A stretch of 64,000 bases of DNA, from the NCBI RefSeq assembly GCF_003612565.1, contig NZ_RAZG01000017.1, forward strand, positions 1 to 64,000. The letters are read 5' to 3'. The DNA is from Roseburia sp. 1XD42-69. GTDB lineage: Bacteria; Bacillota; Clostridia; Lachnospirales; Lachnospiraceae. The notes below the pieces were generated by a model. The model did no database searches. It saw only the letters and a program-made list of their open reading frames with translations, and was not told the DNA's origin. The position numbers and the translations under genes were made by a program. Of the stretch, positions 9,460-17,775 are shown piece after piece (the stretch's first letter is position 1; each line of letters opens with the position of its first letter).

Positions 9460-10014
9460 TTATAATATTTGCAGCCTGGTTGGCCCTATAAAAATAATAT
9501 CCCCCAGTTCCAGCCTGCAGGGTTTCCCGTAGGAAATTTTATATTTTTTTCCGTCGCTTTTTTTAATACTGACTCCGTTTTTTGTGGAAATGTCTTCTAT
9601 GTACCATGCACCGTTAAAATAATTTAAAACCGCATGCTCCACATCAATCATGCTGGCGTAAGTGGTATTATTTAAATCTACTGTGACGCTGTTTTCCCCA
9701 GTATCCCGGCCAATAACAATACCGTTTTTCCCGTAAATATCCCATGCGGCAAGGGGTTCCCCTTCCTCGTTTAAAAGGGAAAGCTCCGTGGCCGTCCCCT
9801 CCGGTATCCGCATCTCGTAAAGCAGCGGCGACGTTTCCTCTTCCATGTATAATACGCCGCTCCCTTCCGGCAATACCACATGGATAAGCCCCACCAAAAC
9901 GGCAATGGCTGCCCAGGTAAACCCCTGCTCCCATCCCATCTCAACCAAAACCAGGATGGCAATTACAAGGCAGATAACTAGAATACTGTAATTGATTTTT
10001 CTCTTAAGATTCAT
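9460..10014 (-). CDS. Two-TM membrane protein with C-terminal FHA domain
   Basis: The start is taken as ATG at 10014, four bases after the J-protein stop and with AGAGGTAG before it; 184 residues. Two TM helices lie at about 8-25 and 30-48. The FHA domain (about 95-184) shows IGRDTGENSVTVDL, DVEHAVL and EDISTKNGVSI, with the conserved GR and NG positions. The usual S-x-x-H is replaced by D-V-E-H. It would display a phosphopeptide-binding domain at the inner face of the membrane, near the TM-anchored PP2C. It ends 16 bases before the start of the next FHA gene. Confidence 0.8.
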   Translation of the reverse strand: MNLKRKINYSILVICLVIAILVLVEMGWEQGFTWAAIAVLVGLIHVVLPEGSGVLYMEEETSPLLYEMRIPEGTATELSLLNEEGEPLAAWDIYGKNGIVIGRDTGENSVTVDLNNTTYASMIDVEHAVLNYFNGAWYIEDISTKNGVSIKKSDGKKYKISYGKPCRLELGDIIFIGPTRLQIL

Positions 10015-10018
10015 GCCG

Positions 10019-10489
10019 CTACCTCTTAATTCCCATAAATGCTTCAAAAAGATTTGTGGTATCCAAAGGGTTGCCTGCATTTGCCCTGGATTTTAACTTT
10101 TCCGGATTTACCACATCTTTTGTCTGGGGATTGAAACCGAAAAACTGTTCAAAGTTTCTGGAAATGTTTTCAAAATCCACCTTTGCCCCTTCATTTCCAA
10201 AGGATGCCTTTGTTCCCTGCCGGGATTCCCTGCCCATCCCGCCGCTTTTGCCGCCGTTCGTTTTTTGCTGTCCTGCCTGACTGGAAAATTCCTCATCATA
10301 TTTCTTTCGTTTTGCCGGGTCTGAGAGGATTGTATATGCCTCCGTTATCTCCCGGAAACGTGCTTCGCATTCTTTGTCTCCGGGGTGGGCGTCAGGATGG
10401 TATTTCTTTGCCAGCTTCCGGTAAGCCGCCTTTATCTGCGCCTCATCTGCATCCCTTGCTGTCCCAAGGATTTTGTACCAGTCGTTCAT
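10019..10489 (-). CDS. J-domain co-chaperone
   Basis: 156 residues. The J domain covers 1-68 with the invariant HPD at 31-33 ([11 protein letters not shown]) and the helix IV end [11 protein letters not shown]. It is followed by a Gly/Lys-rich linker and a conserved-looking C-terminal tail ([14 protein letters not shown] ... [15 protein letters not shown]). It lacks DnaJ zinc-finger and peptide-binding domains, so the tail is probably the client-specific part. J proteins stimulate Hsp70 ATPases, and an unusual Hsp70-like gene lies five genes downstream in the same orientation. Start: ATG at 10489. Confidence 0.85.
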   Translation of the reverse strand: MNDWYKILGTARDADEAQIKAAYRKLAKKYHPDAHPGDKECEARFREITEAYTILSDPAKRKKYDEEFSSQAGQQKTNGGKSGGMGRESRQGTKASFGNEGAKVDFENISRNFEQFFGFNPQTKDVVNPEKLKSRANAGNPLDTTNLFEAFMGIKR

Positions 10490-10529
10490 AGTGTGCCGCC
10501 TTTCTCAAATCTTTTGTATAAGGTCTTTT

Positions 10530-10955
10530 TTAATATACATAAATATCAAAAGTTATCAAAGCTTCTAATTTCCCAAAGTAACCTACAATGTAAGGAGAAA
10601 GGGTAATATCTGGCAAGCCCATATCCTCCCCATGAATTACAATGCACAAACTCTTTTTCAAACCGTATCTCTTACAAAACTCCATCAGAACTTGTTCTTT
10701 GCCTTCTATTTGAGAAATTATTCTTCTAATAGGTGTTTCTATCTGTAAACACAATTCTTCTTTTTCGGATATACACCACTCATACACAGGCTGTAACTCT
10801 TCTGGAATATGTACGTTATTTTTTACCGCTTCCGGCCAATCCTCAAGACTTCTCGTTTCACTGGGCGATATGTTCAATTCTTCTGTTAACATACTTAAAT
10901 CAAAATCTTTTCCTGAAATCACAAAACTTACTTCAACTTTTGGTAACATGTCCAT
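10530..10955 (-). CDS. DUF4279-like protein, possible immunity protein
   Basis: Start ATG at 10955, with GGAAGAG upstream; 141 residues. The N-terminal pattern (VEVSFVISGKDFDLSMLTEELNISPSETRSL) and the C-terminal beta/alpha half resemble the DUF4279 family. DUF4279 genes are often found among immunity genes of toxin loci. It is AT-richer than the machine genes around it, as toxin cassettes often are. It is the second small gene after the toxin, so it may be an extra or displaced immunity gene. The role is inferred. Confidence 0.6.
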   Translation of the reverse strand: MDMLPKVEVSFVISGKDFDLSMLTEELNISPSETRSLEDWPEAVKNNVHIPEELQPVYEWCISEKEELCLQIETPIRRIISQIEGKEQVLMEFCKRYGLKKSLCIVIHGEDMGLPDITLSPYIVGYFGKLEALITFDIYVY

Positions 10956-11060
10956 AATCAACTTTCTCTTCCTTATGTCCTAATAATCTTTTATTGTATC
11001 TTCTACATTCTCCAAATATCATATTCACCAACTAATGTATCATTTTTAATTGAAAGAATT

Positions 11061-11504
11061 TTAATATCCCTTATATTTATTTAAAAAATCTACGAGGGTA
11101 AGTGTTCTTATATCAGATAAAATTTCTTCATCTTCTTCCCACCAAGTATCTCCTAAAAATTTCTTACTATCCGCATAGAGCCAAGGAAAAATTTCACTTT
11201 GGGTATCATATATTTGCATATCGAAATGATACAAATAAATATGTTCATCAAGTACAACGCCAAAATTAGGGTTAATAATATACATCCATGCAAAATATGA
11301 ACTTTTCTCCCCTGTTCTAAATCTATTATATTCCTGAAATAAAAAATCGTATGTTATATGTTCTTCTTTATATATTTTTATTAATACTTGTTCTTTTCCT
11401 ATTCTAAAGATCAAGTCATTCAAAGTTTCATTTTCTTTAGCTTCATGTATAATTGCTGATGAAACACTTCCTACAATCTTTGTCCTAATAACTACTTTTC
11501 TCAA
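11061..11504 (-). CDS. Probable immunity protein for the adjacent toxin
   Basis: The gene starts with TTG at 11504, one base after the toxin stop at 11506, so it is translationally coupled to the toxin. 147 residues, acidic, rich in Trp and Tyr (YFAWMYIINPNFGV, FLGDTWWEEDEEIL), with no signal peptide. No family is recognised. Its low GC content and position right behind the toxin C-terminal module are the standard arrangement of toxin-immunity pairs. A 98-base AT-rich gap separates it from the DUF4279 gene. Confidence 0.65.
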   Translation of the reverse strand: MRKVVIRTKIVGSVSSAIIHEAKENETLNDLIFRIGKEQVLIKIYKEEHITYDFLFQEYNRFRTGEKSSYFAWMYIINPNFGVVLDEHIYLYHFDMQIYDTQSEIFPWLYADSKKFLGDTWWEEDEEILSDIRTLTLVDFLNKYKGY

Positions 11505-11505
11505 T

Positions 11506-12483
11506 TTAATCCCCCCATGTAATATGCACTCTAAATTTTTGCTTTTTACTATATATATTAATATGATCTATATTTCCAGTACTTCCATTAATCGGATGAC
11601 TATCAAAATGCCATCCTTCACTACTTCTGTTTCCCGCCGTTTCTTGTTTGAAATCTGGGAACTTTTTCTTTATAAATTCTACAGCTTCTTCTTTTGTTCT
11701 AAATTTTACATCCTTCCCACCAAGCACTTCTTCTTTCATTTTATTCGCCTGCTGATTAGATAAATGCTGTTTAAAATCCTTTTTACCACCTTTTTCAAAC
11801 TCAACCCCTTCCTTACTCTCCCCGCCTTCCCCTGACTTCATCGCAGCCGCAAGCAATGCGGCCATACTCCCAATACCCAGTACCGCCTCTCCCAAACCAG
11901 CTGCTTCCACTGCACCTGCCATTGTCCCGCCTGAAGTCCCTGCAGTCACAATAGATGGAATACTGCTTGATATCCCCCCGGCCATACCTATCAATTCATA
12001 ACCGGAAAGCAGGCCCGCAAATACCACAGCTCCCGCTGCTGCACCTTTAAACTCCCCTGCCGTCCTCTCCAAATAGAATTGTGCCCAGCTACGTTCTCTC
12101 CCGGCAGCCCTGTCACTGTCAAGAGTTTTCATATAACCATATGACGAGATGGCAGCTCCGGCCAACACACAACCCAGCCCTAAAAGGGGCGTTGCCGCAC
12201 CAAATGACATAAAAGTTGCAACCACGCCTGCGACAATGGCTACGCCTGCCAGAACCCCAAGTACCACGGTATCCGCCATGCTTATATAATACATGGTATC
12301 CGCTTTCTCTTCCACCAATTTTTCATGCAAAAAATCCTTAATGGGTTCAAAAAAATCCTCTCCCGATGTCTTTATCACCGTATGGCTCCCAAAAAGGTGA
12401 ATCTCACTGCCCTCCATGCTAAAGACGGTTAGCCCGCATCCAGGCTCTGCCACTGTATAGGTTTTCTTAAAAATCTCCGACAT
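11506..12483 (-). CDS. Polymorphic toxin with machine-specific N-terminal domain
   Basis: I place the start at ATG 12483 (GGCAGAGCGCT before it; 325 residues), because the homologous fragment at 698-811 starts at the matching place. Residues 1-45 (containing AEPGCGLTVFSMEGSEIHLFG) are shared with the broken toxin and probably form the loading or trafficking signature. Residues 60-215 are Ala/Gly-rich hydrophobic helices, possibly membrane-inserting. The last 90 residues, after an acidic/Lys linker, are AT-rich at DNA level and look like a separate toxin module, with HFDSHPINGSTGNIDHIN and FRVHITWGD. The histidines suggest a nuclease-type active site, but the family is not identified. The immunity candidate follows one base later. 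Confidence 0.7.
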   Translation of the reverse strand: MSEIFKKTYTVAEPGCGLTVFSMEGSEIHLFGSHTVIKTSGEDFFEPIKDFLHEKLVEEKADTMYYISMADTVVLGVLAGVAIVAGVVATFMSFGAATPLLGLGCVLAGAAISSYGYMKTLDSDRAAGRERSWAQFYLERTAGEFKGAAAGAVVFAGLLSGYELIGMAGGISSSIPSIVTAGTSGGTMAGAVEAAGLGEAVLGIGSMAALLAAAMKSGEGGESKEGVEFEKGGKKDFKQHLSNQQANKMKEEVLGGKDVKFRTKEEAVEFIKKKFPDFKQETAGNRSSEGWHFDSHPINGSTGNIDHINIYSKKQKFRVHITWGD

Positions 12484-12622
12484 AGCGCTCTGCCTTTCCT
12501 TTGTATTTATCCAGGCCATTTTCCGAAAAATAGCTTGGATAAATACAAATCCCTGGACAGGGATTTTATTTTCAGGGAAAGGCACGTCTACTGACATGCC
12601 TTTCCTCTCCTGCATAAAACCC

Positions 12623-13051
12623 TTAAGCGCCGATATAGCCGCCCTCAATCTCGATTTTATCCAGCTTATCTTTTTTCTGTTTAATGGTAATGGTAAACTG
12701 TCCGATACCGTCGCTGTTGGAAAAATCTTCTTTATAATCCACTACGAAGGCCCGGGGGAAGCTGTACTTCCTTTCCACAAGCCCTGCATTTAATATCTCA
12801 ACTTCCACCTGGCGGTAAGCCAAAGCCTCCTCCGCCGGAACCACTGACCACAGGGCAAGCTGCCTGGTGCTGTCAAAGGGGTCCCCGTCTGTGGAAACAA
12901 GAATCTTTCCGGAAATTTCCAAGGTACTTCCCACGTCTTTTGTCCTGGCATTGGAATCCAATGGGATATCCGTGCGGAATTTTATTTTCTGCACACACTC
13001 TTTTGCAATTTCAAAACTGGATGCTCCGTTTACTGTTACACGTAATGACAT
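12623..13051 (-). CDS. Hcp/TssD-like tube protein, copy 2
   Basis: 142 residues, beta-strand rich, no signal peptide; AGGAGG lies before the ATG. It is a paralogue of the next gene upstream. Both share SxxDIPxDSNAR, a TxLxIxGK strand, a WSVVPxE segment followed by AYRxVxV, a central xPxAFVxxYxEx motif, a KQKKD near residue 128, and a final IEGGx. The size, strand pattern and placement behind the sheath-like gene match Hcp/TssD-type inner-tube proteins, especially the Bacteroidetes TssD style. No database match was available, so the tube role is inferred. Confidence 0.55.
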   Translation of the reverse strand: MSLRVTVNGASSFEIAKECVQKIKFRTDIPLDSNARTKDVGSTLEISGKILVSTDGDPFDSTRQLALWSVVPAEEALAYRQVEVEILNAGLVERKYSFPRAFVVDYKEDFSNSDGIGQFTITIKQKKDKLDKIEIEGGYIGA

Positions 13052-13064
13052 ATGTACTCACCTC

Positions 13065-13490
13065 CTATTCGCTGAATCCGCCTTCAATTTTTGTCATCTT
13101 GGTTAAATCTTTCTTCTGCTTCACATGGAGATAAAATGCTCCCACGCCTGTCTCATCGTCAAGCTCTTCCTCATACTCCATCACAAAAGCATTGGGAAGG
13201 GTAAACTGCCTTACAATCTGCCCTGCTGCAACCACATCCACTTTTACATTGCGGTAAGCGTCTGCGCTCTCACTGGGCACCACGCTCCATTTTGCCATGT
13301 TAATGGTGGCATCCTGTGCCTCTGCCCCAAGGGAAAAAAGAAGCTTGCCCCGGATTTTTAAGGCTGTGCCGTTATCTGTTGCCCTGGCATTGGAATCCTT
13401 TGGAATATCAGAAAAAAATTCCACACTGGTTACACACTGTTCTGTCAGGTTCACTGGACCTGAGCCGTCAATCGTTACTCGAAAACCCAT
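13065..13490 (-). CDS. Hcp/TssD-like tube protein, copy 1
   Basis: 141 residues with AGGAGGGAACAG before the ATG. The layout is the same as the copy-2 paralogue: an N-terminal FRVTIDGSG strand, DIPKDSNAR, KIRGKLLFS, KWSVVPSESADAYR, a PNAFVMEYEEEL motif and a final KIEGGFSE. The two copies look roughly half identical by eye. Two neighbouring, diverged tube-type genes suggest either a mixed tube or one main tube subunit and one tip or initiator subunit, as with paired tube proteins in some extracellular contractile systems. It follows the sheath-like gene by 35 bases. Confidence 0.55.
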   Translation of the reverse strand: MGFRVTIDGSGPVNLTEQCVTSVEFFSDIPKDSNARATDNGTALKIRGKLLFSLGAEAQDATINMAKWSVVPSESADAYRNVKVDVVAAGQIVRQFTLPNAFVMEYEEELDDETGVGAFYLHVKQKKDLTKMTKIEGGFSE

Positions 13491-13525
13491 AAACTGTTCC
13501 CTCCTGTCATCTACCTGTTTTTTCT

Positions 13526-15709
13526 TTATACACCTGTCACACGGTTAATCTGGACTTCCAGATTTCTCGGACTGCCGTTAAAGGACAATGTCAACTCACA
13601 GATTCCATTGTCTTCGTTGATGTCATACTCTACGCTGTCCCCCTCTGCGATAATTGCATTGATACAATCCTTTTTTGACAGCCACTTACTTTTCTGGCTC
13701 CTGGGGTTGTTGGAGAAGAAATCTTTGATATTATCTTCCTTGAAATCTCCCGTCACATACCTTAGAATCCGTTCCATGTAAGTTGTAACCTGTGTTTTAT
13801 ATACCGGCTCATAAGTGGAATGTTCGGAATCGTATAAAAGGTTCCTGGCCTTATAAACCGTTATATTCGTTATTGCCATCCCATTTGCGGATGCATTTTC
13901 GGATGCAAAAACCCAGCCGAAATTCTTCTGGTTTATCTGGGTCTTAATTGTATTTGTAAAGCCGGTTATCTCCTTTGGCATTGTGGTGTAGGCCATCAGA
14001 GAATTATTTCCCGCCTCTATGTCAAACCTTACCCCCGGCAGTTCCAAATCTGTTTTTGCCTTTGTTGTAATAAAATGATTCTTTATATATTCGGGGCACT
14101 GGCATGCTGCCCGGAAACCTGCCGCCACATAGGCGCCGCTGATATAAACCCCTTCTATCCAAAGCCGGATGACATCCTCCTTGGCCTCGGAGAGTTCCAC
14201 CCCATTGTCATCCGTGACATGCATTCTGCTGTCTAATACCACACCGGATTTATTCTTGGGAAGTATGGTGAAATTCGGCAGCACAGGTATGGCAAACTCA
14301 CTGTAGGGTTTCCCCATAAGGGGTGCGCACCGCTCCATGATTTTTTCCACGCCCTCCGCCGCTAAGGCGTTGAAAGTTGTCTCCTCCCGGTTCTCAAAGG
14401 AAAAAAATGTCTCCACCCGGTAATCCTTAAAGACGTTTAGCAGTATGCTTAAGGATTCCATGCTGTACACATCGGTTCCCGCCTTTTTTACATTTCCCTG
14501 GAATCGCTCTCTGTGGATTTTGTTGGTCACATTCTGGCTCCAGGACACATTGGGATAAATAGCGTACCATATCGTATCATTAAAATTGTTCTTGCTGTTT
14601 GTGGTATTTAAGAATGTAATGAGCCGGGGAATATTTGGGCTCTTTGCCAATATGTCCGGGGAAATATTGGCCACAACAAGGGTGGGCGCCATGCCTTTTG
14701 TCTTTGTTTTATACTGGTCAAAAAACATGCGGATTCCCAACAGTTTTTCTACCAGGGGTTTTACCACTTTAATAAAGTTGTCCTTTGACGTGCGGTAAAA
14801 TTCCAGATAGGAATTATAATTTGCCACTTCCGTCTCCACGTCGATTTCCGTTGGAGTGGTTGCCGTTAAGGGACAGAAGGTGCGCACTACCAGATTCTGC
14901 ACGTAGTTGTTGGGAGATTCGTTCACCGACTGGTAATCCTCCGCCAACACTTCCACAAGGCCTGCTGTAACCTCATCATCTACCACCGCCAGACTTGTGG
15001 ATTCCTCCTTGGGCGCTTCTAAAATTTTCAGTTCCCCATTCTCACCCATGGTGAGAAGACCTGCCACAACGCCTTTTCCCTTATCCTTCTCGCCGCCGCC
15101 TCCCAGCAATAGCCTTGTCTTGATATCCTCGATTGCCAGGGGAAGCATGGCCATAATATTGTTGTAATTCTTGCTGGCGTCCTCAAAAAGTAAATTCAGC
15201 TTGTCCCCCAAATCCAGTTTTGCAGGATCTCCGTCTTCCAGAGCTGCGTATTTACTGTAATTGAACTGGATTTCTTTCCTTACCAGCTTGATATCCTCCA
15301 TAACTTTCTTCGGCGATATCATTTCCAAAAGCTTTTCAAAATGAAACTCCACATTTAAAAGCCCCTGGGCTTTTCTGGAATCCATCACTGTCAAAATCGT
15401 CTTAAAAAAACTGTCATAGTCATTTAAATTGATCGGTGTCAGCATAGACGGTGGAATATTTTCCGGGCGCTCCAATGTATACTTCACCGACTGGGAACCC
15501 GCGTCAAAAAATGACCACACCGTAGGCTCAAACTTCCGCTCCATTTCCTCATAGCTGTGGCACTCCAAATGCTGGTTGATTTCCCGCATCTGATCGTCGC
15601 TTAAGCTGTCCAGACCCTTTACATCCCCCACCAATGTGAGAAGATCCATTTTGTCCGGATTAATCATATCAAGGAGAAGCGTGCGGTTTGTCTGATTAAT
15701 TATCTCCAT
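13526..15709 (-). CDS. Contractile-sheath-like protein (TssB/TssC-type, single chain)
   Basis: 727 residues; GGGAGTGAAAGAAC precedes the ATG. The N-terminal third (PENIPPSMLTPINLNDYDSF, then NVEFHFEKLLEMISPKKVM) follows the TssB pattern of a strand followed by an F/L-rich segment and a helix. The C-terminal two thirds follow the TssC plan. They include SEFAIPVLPNF, a GVYISGAYVAAGFRAA helix, and TYMERILRYVTGDFKEDNIKDF then LTLSFNGSPRNLEVQINRV. This matches the place where TssC has its RFAHYLK helix and final sheath strands. A linker near 200-245 is charged and variable. Known sheaths are usually two proteins (TssB, TssC) or one phage-type protein. This single long chain would be unusual. Structure prediction is needed to settle it. 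Confidence 0.55.
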   Translation of the reverse strand: MEIINQTNRTLLLDMINPDKMDLLTLVGDVKGLDSLSDDQMREINQHLECHSYEEMERKFEPTVWSFFDAGSQSVKYTLERPENIPPSMLTPINLNDYDSFFKTILTVMDSRKAQGLLNVEFHFEKLLEMISPKKVMEDIKLVRKEIQFNYSKYAALEDGDPAKLDLGDKLNLLFEDASKNYNNIMAMLPLAIEDIKTRLLLGGGGEKDKGKGVVAGLLTMGENGELKILEAPKEESTSLAVVDDEVTAGLVEVLAEDYQSVNESPNNYVQNLVVRTFCPLTATTPTEIDVETEVANYNSYLEFYRTSKDNFIKVVKPLVEKLLGIRMFFDQYKTKTKGMAPTLVVANISPDILAKSPNIPRLITFLNTTNSKNNFNDTIWYAIYPNVSWSQNVTNKIHRERFQGNVKKAGTDVYSMESLSILLNVFKDYRVETFFSFENREETTFNALAAEGVEKIMERCAPLMGKPYSEFAIPVLPNFTILPKNKSGVVLDSRMHVTDDNGVELSEAKEDVIRLWIEGVYISGAYVAAGFRAACQCPEYIKNHFITTKAKTDLELPGVRFDIEAGNNSLMAYTTMPKEITGFTNTIKTQINQKNFGWVFASENASANGMAITNITVYKARNLLYDSEHSTYEPVYKTQVTTYMERILRYVTGDFKEDNIKDFFSNNPRSQKSKWLSKKDCINAIIAEGDSVEYDINEDNGICELTLSFNGSPRNLEVQINRVTGV

Positions 15710-15759
15710 GTTCTTTCACTCCCTTGTACTGGTAATATTTACTTAAACCCGTCCAAATT

Positions 15760-17565
15760 CTAATACATCTCCGACGGTTTTAAATCTTTATACTGAAACG
15801 TCAGTTCACTAATCTCATCCTCAAAGGTAATATCCACTTTTGATTCTGTAAAAAGCTGGTAACTCTTCTTTTTCATAAGAATCTCCCCGCTCTTCATAAT
15901 GCAGCAGTCAGACTGGTTGGTTAATATAATGCTCCTGCCCTGCCCGGAGCTTAAATAGATATTCTCCGCTCCCAAAAAATGCTCTTTAATGCCACAGTTT
16001 TCCAGTATTTCCGCTATGGAAACCACCCGGTTTGCAGGCAGGCGGAACAGGTCGTAGGCCAAAGGGCTTATGTCATACCCTGATTTTGTCCTGGTTATAT
16101 AAATATTCAGCCTTCCCACGTAGCTGGAATTTCCGGATACGGGACGGTCCGGCTCTTTTGGTGCAAATCCTGTCCTGGGCGTCTTTCTCCTGAAGAGAAG
16201 CAAAATTATCAATATAAGAAAAAGTACCCCTAAAACAACTGCGCCATACAGCTCATAGGGCGGAGGCTCCGGCTCTTCTACCGGAAGTAAATCCGGCCCT
16301 TTCAGTGAAACTTCCACACCCTCTATATCCAATACATTTGCAGGAAACGCCTCACAGGCAAAGGAGACGTGTTTTGTATCATCTCCCGTCACCTTTTCTG
16401 TGACAGTAATCCCCCCGGCCTCCAAGGTTTTCTCCTCCCTTTTTCCATTCACCGTTACGGACATTTTACTGTGGTTAAAATATTCTTCTGTCCACAGCCG
16501 CAGGCTCTCATTTTCTGCGTCATAAAAAGAATAGGTAACCTCCGCTTCCCTGTCATAGAAAAGAGCGCCTTCTTCTTTTGGCACACTGTCTTTATAAGAA
16601 ACATCTGCCTTTGCCAAAACATGATACTCCGGTATCAGGGTAATTCTCACCTGGCTTTCCGGCGTCCCCTCAAAGCTCATGTCAAACTGGTCCCCTTTCG
16701 GATTATTGACTTCAATCAGGGAATAACGCTCCCCGCCTATCTGTCTGGCATTTTCCGCTGTAAAGTTGGTTTTCAGACTGCCTATGGGGGATCCGCTGGT
16801 TAAAAGCACACGGACAGTGCCTGCATGGGCAAAGGGCATGTCAATCTTTACATTTTCTGTTTCATCTCCCACATCCACAATAGCCGCCGTCGTCTGTTTT
16901 ATGTGTAACTCTTCCTCTGTAATAGAGTCAATAGATCCCTGTATATCCAAAGCCTGGGGGGAATAGTAAACTCCTCCCCCTGTCTTTTTTGCTGCCTGAA
17001 AAATGGAATTTCCCGTATCTTCCATTTCTTCCCCAAGGCCGATTACATGAATCCTGATTTTATTTTCCGCCGCCTCTAAAACCGCCTTCTGGTAAATTTC
17101 TTCCGACTGGGATGTAGTTTCCTCATCTTCCATTAGAATTTCTCCATCGGAGAGGAGAATAATATCCTTTTCCTCCGCATTGGAATTTTTCAGCATCATA
17201 ACCGCTTCATTTAATCCTGCCCCCGGATTGCTGTAACCGCTATATTCCACGGCCTGAGCCGCCTCCATAATTCTGCTTCTCTGGGAATTTCCTAAAAAAC
17301 CCTGAAGTGCGGAGAGCTCAGAACTGTACGCCGCAAAGCCCACATCATAGTTTGTGGGCAGGGTATAGATAAGCTGTGCAATACTGTCAATGGCGTAACG
17401 ATTCGGGTCGTTGGTCTTCATGCTACCACTGACATCCAGCAGGAATACTACCGCTTTTTGGCCATTTTTATCAGATGCCTGTGCCGGAAAAGATGCCAGG
17501 ACGAAAACCAGGAAAACCAATATCATCATAAAAAACCTGCTATGAATCTTATTCTTGTTATTCAC
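15760..17565 (-). CDS. Secreted/membrane vWA-domain protein, first gene of the cluster
   Basis: 601 residues; GTG start at 17565 with GGGAGGAAATCTAG before it. Signal peptide at 1-30 (hydrophobic 11-27, cut near AQA). The extracytoplasmic vWA domain (about 37-210) has the MIDAS motif DVSGS at 44-48 and a later LLSDGE. Beta-rich modules fill 220-425, then a TM helix at about 433-455 (LYGAVVLGVLFLILIILLLF). The final 140 residues are cytoplasmic. It resembles surface metal-binding adhesion or assembly proteins. As the first gene it may form the membrane anchor or envelope docking part of the machine. That role is inferred. Confidence 0.65.
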   Translation of the reverse strand: MNNKNKIHSRFFMMILVFLVFVLASFPAQASDKNGQKAVVFLLDVSGSMKTNDPNRYAIDSIAQLIYTLPTNYDVGFAAYSSELSALQGFLGNSQRSRIMEAAQAVEYSGYSNPGAGLNEAVMMLKNSNAEEKDIILLSDGEILMEDEETTSQSEEIYQKAVLEAAENKIRIHVIGLGEEMEDTGNSIFQAAKKTGGGVYYSPQALDIQGSIDSITEEELHIKQTTAAIVDVGDETENVKIDMPFAHAGTVRVLLTSGSPIGSLKTNFTAENARQIGGERYSLIEVNNPKGDQFDMSFEGTPESQVRITLIPEYHVLAKADVSYKDSVPKEEGALFYDREAEVTYSFYDAENESLRLWTEEYFNHSKMSVTVNGKREEKTLEAGGITVTEKVTGDDTKHVSFACEAFPANVLDIEGVEVSLKGPDLLPVEEPEPPPYELYGAVVLGVLFLILIILLLFRRKTPRTGFAPKEPDRPVSGNSSYVGRLNIYITRTKSGYDISPLAYDLFRLPANRVVSIAEILENCGIKEHFLGAENIYLSSGQGRSIILTNQSDCCIMKSGEILMKKKSYQLFTESKVDITFEDEISELTFQYKDLKPSEMY

Positions 17566-17632
17566 CTAGATTTCCTCCCAAATAAAACATTAGGAACGTA
17601 TTTCCTTTTTCTAAATAAAGATAGTCTACCAT

Positions 17633-17662
17633 ATTTTGTCGAATCTATAGGATTTATGTCAA
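17633..17662 (-). promoter_or_regulatory. Candidate promoter for the contractile-type operon
   Basis: On the minus strand TTGACA (complement of 17657-17662) is followed after 18 bases by CAAAAT (17633-17638), about 68 bases before the GTG start of the vWA gene. The -35 box is perfect and the -10 box is weak (4 of 6). No other good sigma-A promoter was seen inside the next 17 kb, though internal promoters cannot be excluded. Confidence 0.4.
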
Positions 17663-17721
17663 AATAAGGAAATACACTGTTAAAATTACTTTTCTGCAAA
17701 AAGCGTTTTGAAACGTGCATT

Positions 17722-17765
17722 AAAAAAACCGGAAAAGAAACCAACGGTTTCTCTCCGGTTTTTTG
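17722..17765 (-). terminator. Rho-independent terminator after the aldo/keto reductase gene
   Basis: A stem of CCGGAGAGAAACC pairing with GGTTTCTTTTCCGG, loop of three bases, flanked by A and T runs on both sides. It lies just after the stop of the aldo/keto reductase gene and before the contractile-type operon, separating the two minus-strand units. Confidence 0.85.
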
Positions 17766-17775
17766 TAACCATATT

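Noticed and set aside
11506-12483. EndoU or ADP-ribosyltransferase toxin tip
   Set aside because: Histidines are present, but the spacing of neither family's active-site motifs could be confirmed by eye.
1-17565. Type VII (ESX/LXG) secretion cluster
   Set aside because: No WXG100, LXG or EssC-type FtsK-like ATPase is present, and the toxin N-terminus does not look like LXG.
1-17565. Ordinary prophage tail or R-type bacteriocin
   Set aside because: No holin, endolysin, tape measure or tail-tube gene of phage type is visible, while FHA, PP2C and J/Hsp70 genes are not typical of phage tails.
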